This document shows, piece after piece, positions 56,331 to 64,000 of a DNA stretch of 64,000 nt (its first letter is position 1; each line of letters begins with the position of its first letter). A model generated the notes under the pieces. That model ran no database searches and was not told the DNA's origin. It was given only the letters and a program-made list of their open reading frames with translations. Source of the stretch: Sphaerolaimus hirsutus. Its lineage: Eukaryota; Nematoda; Chromadorea; Monhysterida; Sphaerolaimidae. The DNA lies in assembly GCA_964036195.1 (NCBI GenBank), contig OZ038460.1, positions 12,341,504 through 12,405,503 of the forward strand. The letters are read 5' to 3'. Position numbers and translations under genes: made by a program.

Positions 56331-59300
56331 ATGGAAGATACAGCGACGATAGTGGAGCCACGAGAGGAGAAGATGAACGGCGACGTCAGTCCGGTGCCCG
56401 CGGAGCCTCCGAGCGCCGACGGCGCGTCCGCGGCCGTGCCGACGTCGAGTACGCCGGTGAAGGCGCCGCCGGCCGTCGACGCTTCGCAGCCGTCCAGCGA
56501 CACGCACACGGCGGCCGAGTCGATCGAAGACGCCCCGCCGGCGCCCGCAGAATCGAGCCCGGACGCGAAGTCGTCTGAGCCGGTGGTGCCGCCGAATGAC
56601 GCGCCGCCTGAAGCCGCTGTTGATGAAGCGCCGCCGGAGAAAAAGCCGCCCCAAGCCGACGAGCCGGCGCGGGAGAAGAGCGAAGAGAAGGATGGCGCGG
56701 ATCAGGTGCGTTTTGGGCGGCTATTTTTGTATTTGGCATCCTGCCAGATTTGTCTATTTACTTCGTACGATCGATTGGTCCAATTCTACACCATACCACA
56801 TAAAGCTAGGATAGGCTCAATTATAGCGACAAGTACAGTTGAATTTTTTAGTTGTGCTTTTGAACGTTTTTGGTATGCAAACCCGCGCAAATTGCCCTTT
56901 CCAATCTCATTTCTTGTGCAGGACGAACCCGAGCCCGCACCGGAAACTTCAACAGCATTGAACGATACAGAAATGGACCAAAAGACAGAAGAAAAGCCTG
57001 AGGAGGCAGCCTCAGACGGTCGGTGTTCTTTCTGGCGTTTTATCAGCGTTCGTTTTTGGCACGTTTCCAGAAACTAGCGTCAAACAGGATCCCTATACTG
57101 AATTCTGAAAAAATTTCGGGATTTGGCTGTTCCGATCACGAAACCTCAGTCCCTATCCCGAAATCTGAAAAAAAATCCATATTTCGAGCCCGATCCCGTA
57201 AAATATGTGGAAATGATAAAGACGTTTATAAAATCACTTTTTGCATTATGAAATGTGGTCGGAAACCTCTAGTGTCCAATTTATGCCACTGATGACATCC
57301 ATGTGTATTTGAAACTATTTTTGTGGCGAATCAGAGTAAAACCTTTAATATCAGAACAATGTTAAAAATCCAGAAACCCTTATCCCGTTAAAACCTATCT
57401 GTTCATGCTTTTCTGTTCAGATAAGTTGCCTTCGGACGAGGTAGCCGCCGAAGACAAGGAAGAAAAGGAAGCGGCAGGTGACGACGCAGCAGCAGACGAC
57501 AAGACCGACGCACCAGACGACAAACCGACCGAGTCTGTTGAGCCGGCGACTGGCGAAAAGACTGGCGACGCGCCGAAGAGAGGCCGGCCGGGCAAGAAAG
57601 ACAAAAGCGAAGCCACACCCAAGGCGAATAAACCAACGCCAAAGCCGCGCGTTAAGGCTGCGCATGAACGTTGGTTTACTGGGATTTTCTGATAATTTTC
57701 AACAGTTTGAGAGCGATTGGAAGAGGGTTCTAGTAGGGGTGTTGCCACCCGCTATCTATCTACTATCTATATGAACCCTTTTGCTATCTTTCACCCTTTA
57801 ACTATTTATTGGCGCTCCACACACAGCGATTTAAAAAAGTCCGTACGATTTTTGGCGAAGTATGAATACCGTATTTCTTCTAATAGAAGAGCGCCGGGTT
57901 TTTTCGTCAATTTGTATTCCTGCCGTTCTATTTGAGGTTGACGAAAAAATAGAACGGCGCTCTTCTATCAGAAGAAAAACGGTATTCATACTTAGGAAAA
58001 AACGTTCAAACTTGTTTAAAAATCGCTGTGTGTGGAGCGGCACTATCTATATGAACCCCCGCGCTGGTCCAAATCTGCATAACCCCTAGATTCACACGAA
58101 TTTCCGAGAAATATGCGTTTTGGTGATTTTCACGCAGCCCCACCAGCCGACTCGCCGGCGGCGACCGCGGGCAGGCGCGAACGGCGCACTGTGGAACGAT
58201 TGCAGATCGCCGACAAAACGGCCACCAAGTCCAAGTCCGTCGAAGAAACTGCCGAAGCCGGTTGCGGCACAAAGTTCTCCGACATTGAATTCAGTGAGTT
58301 GTTCATCGTGATTTTAGTTTACTGATGTGTTTTTTAATTGTGATGTCATCACGCAGTCGACCATCAAATAACCAAGGTGAAGGCAGACAACCTGAAAGTG
58401 CTGCATCGTGCTTGTTTCGGTCGCCCTGGCACCGTGAGTGTAGTTAAATATTCAAGCGTAGGGTTGGAAAAAAAACGTTTTTTATTTAAAAAAACACCGA
58501 GTTAAAAAACGTTGTTTTCCAACCCTAGTTCGCGTATACATATACTTTATGAAAGTACTGGAGTACAGAAAACTAATTTTGAGAGGCGTTTATATCGGTT
58601 TTAAAGGCATGGTAGGGAGAAAAAAGGACTCAAAAAGAGAGGAATGGTCAAAAATGGGTATAAAATAAATAAGATTATATGTATCCCAAAATTTAGAAAG
58701 CTGAAAATAGGTGACTTTGAAAGTGAATACAGGCGAAAGATATGAAAATTGGTGTGGGTGAAAAATGGGGCAGAATTTCTCAAAAATACTTACTTACTTT
58801 TTCTGGAGAAAAGTATTTTACGCACGTTTACTCATGAGTAAAAGTACTGTACGTTTTGTGTACTCGTGCGGTGAGTAAAAGGTAAATACGTATACTTTGA
58901 AACAAATTCAGTGCTTTTATCAACTCTGCGGTACACGAACAAATCCGTAGATTCTGTGTGACCATCTGTTTGTTCGCAGGCGCACGAAATACGTAAGAAT
59001 TTGCGCAAGTTCAACGGCTACCCATTTGACTCGGACTCGGACGAGTGCACGAGAAAAGTTGCGGGCATAAGTAAATGGAACAAGTCCGACGTGGGCAGCT
59101 TGCTGAAGCTGCTCGGCTTGGAGCGCGGCGGCAGCAAGGATGACCAGGCGCGGCGAGTGGTCGACTTCTTGCTGAAACCCACCGACCAAGGGAAGAAAAA
59201 GGCCAAGGCTGTCTCCACCGGCACTAAGCGTCTGTTTACTTGGCCTTGGTGATGTGAATACTTGGTATTTTCTGGGTTGATATTCATGTTGATACAGTGT

Positions 59301-60933
59301 TCGAACATGTCGATTCACCTTAATTTGATTCACCTGAATTGAAAATATCGAGTACGATGGATTAATTTAAACAATGGAGAAAAAATAAATTTTGTGCTGT
59401 TTGAAAAAAAACTGATTTCGAATCACCACCTACCCGGAACCCCTTAAAATCAATCCATTTATAGCTTTCTATTTATCAACCTCAGTTCAAGAAGGTGACA
59501 CCCTGTGCGCACTAAATTGTTTCTTTCGTAGGTGGCCGACCATCGAGCGGCAAAAAGAGTTCCGCAGCCGATTCATCTGCCAGCGAGCACCAGGAAGAGT
59601 CCAGCGAGGATGACACTGTTAGTGCTCAGCTGGGGTTCTAATTGGATTTTTTTAATTTTCGGAATCGAGGTTTTGGACAATGTTCTGGTATTCTTATGAC
59701 TTCTTTTTCTTATTTATATAATTTTCCGCGAAAGTGTTAAAAACATTTGGATTTCAGATAAGTGGCATAAAATGCACAGGGTTGTTTCCATTCACATCTC
59801 TCAGTGCAAAAAGTCATTTGGCAAATTTTTCTGGGATCGCGGTTTCGGACATTTTTGTCGGAATCAGGATTGGCGTTCCAAGTGATCGGAATCGGAATCC
59901 CATTTGAAACCTAGGTGCACCTGCTTGTGGGGACACCTTTCACTGGTTAATTTTTACCATTCCTACAATATCCGTAGGCGCGTGAACCCCCGGCGAAGAA
60001 AGCGAGAGCTGCACCAAAGGCGAGCCCTAAGAAAATGCCCACCGTTTGTTTTTGATTTTTATTTCTCTGTTTCGTCGTTCGAAAGCGTGTGGCGTATTTT
60101 TTGCGTTTTCAGGATGCTGAGTTGAAGACGACCATAAAGAAGATGTTAGCAAATGTCAACTTGGAAAATACCACCATGAAGGAGATGTTCAAAATGGTGA
60201 GGGGTTTAAAACGCGTTTTCTTTATTCAAATGTTTGTTAGTGTTGGGATGTTCATTGGGGTCTAAACGCGTATTTGATATTTTGGCCCGTGGTTGGAATT
60301 TTGATTTCCCGAGTGCGGGACCGGGACACGATTTTTCAATTTCCGTGGCGGTGAGTAGGTTGTTTTGATGGTTCGATTTCTAGCTGCCATAACTTGATAG
60401 TGTGATTGAGCTTAGTTGGAAACAGATAACAGATTACCATTTTTGTGAAGTTTTTTTTTGGCCGCGTAAAATGTCAATGTCAAAGTGGCAAAAGTCATGT
60501 AAAATGCCCTGTAAACGTTTAAAAATAAATTCATTTTTCTACTTTTCTACTGATCATTTGGGATTTTACGGGGTCTGAGAGATGTCCGGGACTAGAAAAA
60601 AAAAGTTAGGGCCGGGTCTAAATCAGTTTTTTTTATTTTCGAGACCAGCGCTAGAAAGTTTCTGCCTTTTGTCGGGTCTTGCGCCTGGCGCTATCGGGCT
60701 CAAACTTCTGAGTAAATTTTTATGGATCGGAAGTAACACCTAAGTATCTATGCGTTGCCACGTGCAGGTCGCTGCCAAATTTCCGAAGGTCGATTTGACG
60801 CCCCGCAAGGACTTTATCAAGAGTGCCGTTAAAGCGGTGAGTATATAACTGTCAGCGTTTTTTAGGATTTTACAGCTTAGTGTCCCATTTTATATTTGTT
60901 CACATTTTGCAGATTATTGAGGCGAGGGCGTGA
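56331..60933 (+). CDS. DEK: DEK chromatin protein
   Basis: DEK is a nuclear DNA- and histone-binding protein that bends and supercoils DNA. Eleven exons: 56331-56705, 56922-57018, 57421-57669, 58138-58293, 58357-58433, 58980-59229, 59532-59617, 59978-60043, 60113-60196, 60768-60836, 60913-60933 (509 residues; human 375). Residues 1-240 are a long acidic, Pro/Ala-rich region with a KRGRPGKK AT-hook-like motif. Residues ~250-395 hold the pseudo-SAP/SAP block: GRRERRTVERL, FGRPGT, LRKFNGYPFD, VGSLLKLLGLERGG, VVDFLLKP. Exons 7-8 are acidic/basic linker with GRPSSGKK. Exons 9-11 are the DEK C-terminal domain (KKMLANVNLENTTMKEMFK, RKDFIKSAVKAIIEA). Phases agree throughout. Met at 56331 has A at -3. 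Exon 3's donor (57669) is the weakest call. Confidence 0.9.
57813..58039. mobile_element. Nested foldback MITEs in DEK intron 3
   Basis: Outer arms CGCTCCACACACAGCG / CGCTGTGTGTGGAGCG; inside lies a second hairpin, TACCGTATTTCTTCTAATAG to AAACGGTA (57868-57984). A much diverged relative of the inner one is at about 55002-55410. Confidence 0.7.
58459..58527. mobile_element. Short TAGGGTTGG element in a DEK intron
   Basis: 69 bp, TAGGGTTGGAAAA...CCAACCCTA, a small relative of the 42817 element. No clear duplication. Confidence 0.6.
58771..58928. mobile_element. CAGAGTTG-type MITE in a DEK intron
   Basis: CAGAATTTCTCAAAAATACT to GCTTTTATCAACTCTG; same family as 8532. It ends about 50 nt before DEK exon 6. 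Confidence 0.5.
60465..60598. mobile_element. Diverged introner-family copy in a DEK intron
   Basis: GCGTAAAATGTCAATGTC, then GTAAAATGCCCTGTAAAC, then TTTTACGGGGTCTGAGAG and TCCGGGACTAG. It lies well inside the intron between exons 9 and 10. Ends are decayed. Confidence 0.5.
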
Positions 60934-61161
60934 TATGTTTCCCGTACGATGTTTTGTAAAGTTGTCTTTTCAAGTCAAATAATATGCTTCTCGGATCGTT
61001 TTCATCGCTGCATGCAGGCGTTGTTATTCTGGCAGTTAATTATCGTATTTACGATTCAGTTGAGGAATTGTATCGCATGCATGATGTAGTGTGGGCAACA
61101 TTTTCGGGATAACGACAGTGGACTTGCTGTGATATTCCCGAACATTTTGCGGTATTGGCCC

Positions 61162-61351
61162 TGCGCACACTATTTTTACAAGAAATTTTGAAAACCCTTA
61201 AATGAGCTTTTAATGCATTTGAGTTTACTACAATGAATCACTTATAATCTCTGTCAACTGCAGTTGACGGACACCTCATTGTAGAAAACTCAAATGCGTT
61301 CAAAGCTGATTCATGAGTTTTCCAAATTTCGTGTGAAAACTAGTGTGCGCA
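61162..61351. mobile_element. TGCGCACACTA family MITE, copy 4
   Basis: 190 bp, TGCGCACACTATTTTTAC to AAACTAGTGTGCGCA, same core as copies 1-3. Downstream of DEK. Confidence 0.65.
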
Positions 61352-63178
61352 GGCACATTATGTTAGCTACTCTCAGTTACGTATCTCAGTCTCTAACTCC
61401 CAGCTGTCCATGTAATCTGCACAGTCCTATGTAGGGAGTTTTCTCCAGTTGAAAGATACGAGCATCGAAAAATATTTTAAGCTGAAACAAACAGTAGAAT
61501 AACCCCTGCATGTCGCGCGAAATTCGCGTGTTTTAATTTGTTCGAAATGCTGCTTTTTGTGACATTTTAGCAATGTCTTATGAATTATGTCGATTTTTCT
61601 CTATCACTTGTAGTATAGTTTCCTTTCACTGTTGTTATTTATCACTGCAGAGTAGACTAGGCACCAAGTGCCACTGTGCCTCATCTTTAAGTGGGTATTT
61701 TCCAATTTCCATGCTGATCCCAAGTGCCCCATTTTAAATTGATCAAAGTACATGCCATTACTGTCAACTGGTCAGGTTTGAAGGAACCATGTCAAAACTT
61801 TGTAGACTGAAAAGTGGAAATAGACTATCGATTAATGGACTGAGTGCCGATATTAGAAATACTTTCAAATTCTACATGACATATTTTCAAATATTTATCG
61901 ACGAATATCAACTGAACGAATATACATTTTCTGCCTGTTTGGCTCCGTACCAAAACGTTTTGCTTGTGAAAATATTTTTATGCGAAACGGGATGCTCAAG
62001 TTCGTGAACTACGTAATTACATGGTTCTAGTGTAATTAAATTCATGCAGAAGTAAATACTTCAAACATTGAAAGACCACAAAACCTGAATCAGCCATATT
62101 TTCTCAATTTTTCACGTAAACTCTCACCCGAAAAAATGTGTACTGTCAGTGTTTTTTTTCTATTCGATTGCCAGCAATTTCGATAGGTCGCTTTGGGTCA
62201 ATCGAATGTTATTTCAAATGGAAATGCTATAGAAAATTGTACAACACTAATTGGTGTGAAGTTGAGGCACAGTCGCGCGTAAAATTTTCTGTTCCGATTT
62301 CATTGTGTCCTTTTTATCTCACTCGATTTTGTTTACTCTGTACTAATGTGCTGCGTTGATTGTCGGTGTGTTTTTTATCCGGATACTCATTGTATGTGAA
62401 TTTAGGGGTTCCTTTTGTTCAGGTTTTTATATTTGAAGTAGATAAATTCGTAGCTTTCATAAAGACTTATCGCACAGCGTTGTTGCTGAAACTTGAAAAC
62501 TGACTCGTGTGGGCCGCTCCTGTAATCAATTTGTGTTGTATTTCGTTACATAAAATACTACTATGTTTAGAATAGCGTGTGGTTTCCCCGTAAATTTTTC
62601 TTTCTGTAAATAAATTCTGTTTTCGTTTTTATTGGAACCACGCGTATATCGTTCTGAGCTGCCTCATTCATTATCAAGCAGAAATTATTCACGTAGTATC
62701 ATGTATGATTACACCTTGAGTCATCTTTGCGGTCGTTTAAATTGAGGTAATATTGAATGTATTTGTGAAATGATGGCAGTGTCAATTTTATCTGGCTACG
62801 GTAAAAGTAAATTTTCGTTTCTGGATACAGTTTCACGACACGCTTGAGTAAAATATCCACCAACAATAACTATCACACATGGTAATATCGAGTATCACGG
62901 GACCATACATATTTCTCATGATAAATGTCTGCGCTTGTGGCCATGGCCGGGTAGTTCCAAGAAACGTTTTTTTGGGTCTTTTCGTGTGATACCAGCTTCA
63001 GCGTGATGTGGTGTGTGTGTGCACTTTCGAATTTCTGAAAGTAAACACGCTGAATCATGTCTATCGCATCGCTTGGCACCGTGGTTATGCAAACAGAATG
63101 GACATTTGAATAAGCCCTTATTTCGGCGCCTTTATCTCCACATTTGCGACTTTTCCTCGTTGATACTCAACCGTGCAA
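61352..63178. other. Intergenic between DEK and the right-edge gene
   Basis: AT-rich; AATAAA at about 62609 is present but too far from DEK to assign as its poly(A) signal. No gene or clear repeat seen. Confidence 0.4.
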
Positions 63179-64000
63179 ATGGAGGCCGGCTGCGACCTTG
63201 TCAAATCTGGCGTGCTGCGCGTTCGCGTCGGTCGCCACCGCGCTCGGAGCCTATTCCGCCTGGTGCCAATGCCAGAACCTGTATAATGTCATCCAAAGCT
63301 CTGTACACTCGCGTTTGCCATTTTGCAGGGCATTTTACATGACTTGACACTTTGCTGACATTAGGCATGGTCTGAGATTGCCCCCTGGTGTTCCCCACCG
63401 CATGGTTCCGCACGAGGAACGTCCGCCTGTACTCGGTGTGCGGCGGGACGCGCGGCCAGCTGCTGGCCGTGTGCGACGACCTGGCGCGACCGGACAAACC
63501 GCCGCTGCGGGTGCACCTGGCGCCGGTGCGCGACGCTCGCCGCGCCATCGCCGTGAACTATGGCGCTGTTGTCTCCGGGCCTGAGCGCGCGCCGCCGCCG
63601 CCCGGTTGGTTGGTACTGGTGTTGGGACCCGAACCGCGGTTCCATGCATTTTTTGGAACCGGAACCGAAGTTAATAACCGAACCGGAACCGAAAATTTTG
63701 TGTTGCCGAAATCTTTTAGAACCGAAAATTTCGAATGTGTTTATGTATTCCTTCGTTTTCCCGATGCGGTGGCGACTACAAATGAAGTGTCCATTCGAAA
63801 TTCCCAACCCTAGTTGGGACTGCCAGTGCTTCCACTGGTCGCTCCCAGTTTCACCAGCGCTGACAAGCTTCTGATTTCACTCAGCAGGCAACGGAGACAA
63901 TTGCTGCCGCGCGATTCAATGTGGAAGTAGGCGGCAAGGCTCTGGGCTTGTTTTCGAATTCTTGGGTCGGTCGCACTCTGAAGTTGAGGATTGGCTCGAT
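63179..64000 (+). CDS. Unrecognised gene, 5' part, cut by the window end
   Basis: Three GC-rich segments look coding: 63179-63262 (MEAGCDLVKSGVLRVRVG to SLFRL), 63388-63612 (VFPTAWFRTRNVRLYSVCGG, then a Pro-rich APPPPG tail) and 63888 to the end (ATETIAAARFNVEVGGKALG). The third positions of codons are strongly GC, as in the neighbouring genes. I do not recognise the family. Segments one and two are separated by a copy of the CTG-flanked transposon family, and join in frame only if the element and one CTG are removed; that boundary lacks an AG. A different acceptor (CTGAG at 63378-63379) would need another upstream frame. The second intron, from 63613, holds a 184-bp hAT-type element. Confidence 0.4.
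63263..63384. mobile_element. Introner-family copy between two coding segments
   Basis: 122 bp, GTGCCAATGCCAGAACC to GGTCTGAGATTGCCCC, with CTG on both sides (63260-63262 and 63385-63387). Here the duplication is CTG in the sense strand, so it does not offer an AG acceptor. Confidence 0.7.
63629..63812. mobile_element. hAT-type MITE, duplication GTTGGGAC
   Basis: 184 bp between exact GTTGGGAC copies (63621-63628 and 63813-63820). The right end is CCCAACCCTA; the left end has decayed. Interior repeats GAACCGGAACCG. In an intron of the unrecognised gene. Confidence 0.7.

Noticed and set aside
56055-56654. 199-codon minus-strand Arg-rich frame over DEK exon 1
   Set aside because: It is the shadow of the GC-rich acidic DEK exon; no splice or family support.

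Overview
The window is nuclear DNA of an animal, most likely a bilaterian invertebrate; I cannot name the lineage. The evidence is spliced GT-AG genes with GC-rich exons in AT-rich flanks, metazoan genes (dystrophin, DEK, SAXO, EMC8/9), a Pol III-type tRNA gene, a Ty3/Gypsy retrotransposon and a very high load of short inverted-repeat transposons. All exon models below were made by eye from splice signals, reading phase and protein similarity.

Layout. (1) Bases 514-28846, minus strand: the 5' part of a dystrophin/utrophin-type gene in 33 exons (about 2,085 codons), with two calponin-homology domains followed by a long spectrin-repeat rod, running off the left edge. Phases agree at every junction. 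An internal first exon at 4114-4230 looks like the start of a short, Dp-type isoform. An intact tRNA-Val(UAC) gene sits on the same strand inside one intron. (2) 28847-31919: no gene; transposon relics. (3) 31920-40162: a young Ty3/Gypsy element with 425-bp LTRs that differ at two bases, a 4-bp CAAT duplication and an intact gag-pol frame. (4) 40163-45900: nested DNA transposons and a GC-rich stretch with no assigned gene. (5) 46016-47727, plus strand: EMC8/9, four exons. (6) 49280-51806, plus strand: a SAXO-type microtubule protein, five exons. (7) 56331-60933, plus strand: DEK, eleven exons. (8) From 63179, plus strand: the start of an unrecognised gene cut by the right edge.

The non-coding DNA is built largely from small non-autonomous transposons. 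At least nine have exact 8-bp target duplications and CAGGG/TAGGG-like ends (hAT superfamily). Another family of roughly 120-200 bp (one copy 635 bp) has CAGACCCTGTAAAATG-type inverted repeats and 3-bp CTG/CAG duplications. One copy of this second family is exactly one whole dystrophin intron (12910-13104): the element supplies the GT donor, and the duplicated CAG supplies the AG acceptor. This is the signature of an intron-generating transposon (introner) and is the most striking thing in the window.

The genes are not functionally linked: dystrophin joins actin to the membrane, EMC8/9 acts in the ER, SAXO binds ciliary microtubules and DEK acts on chromatin.
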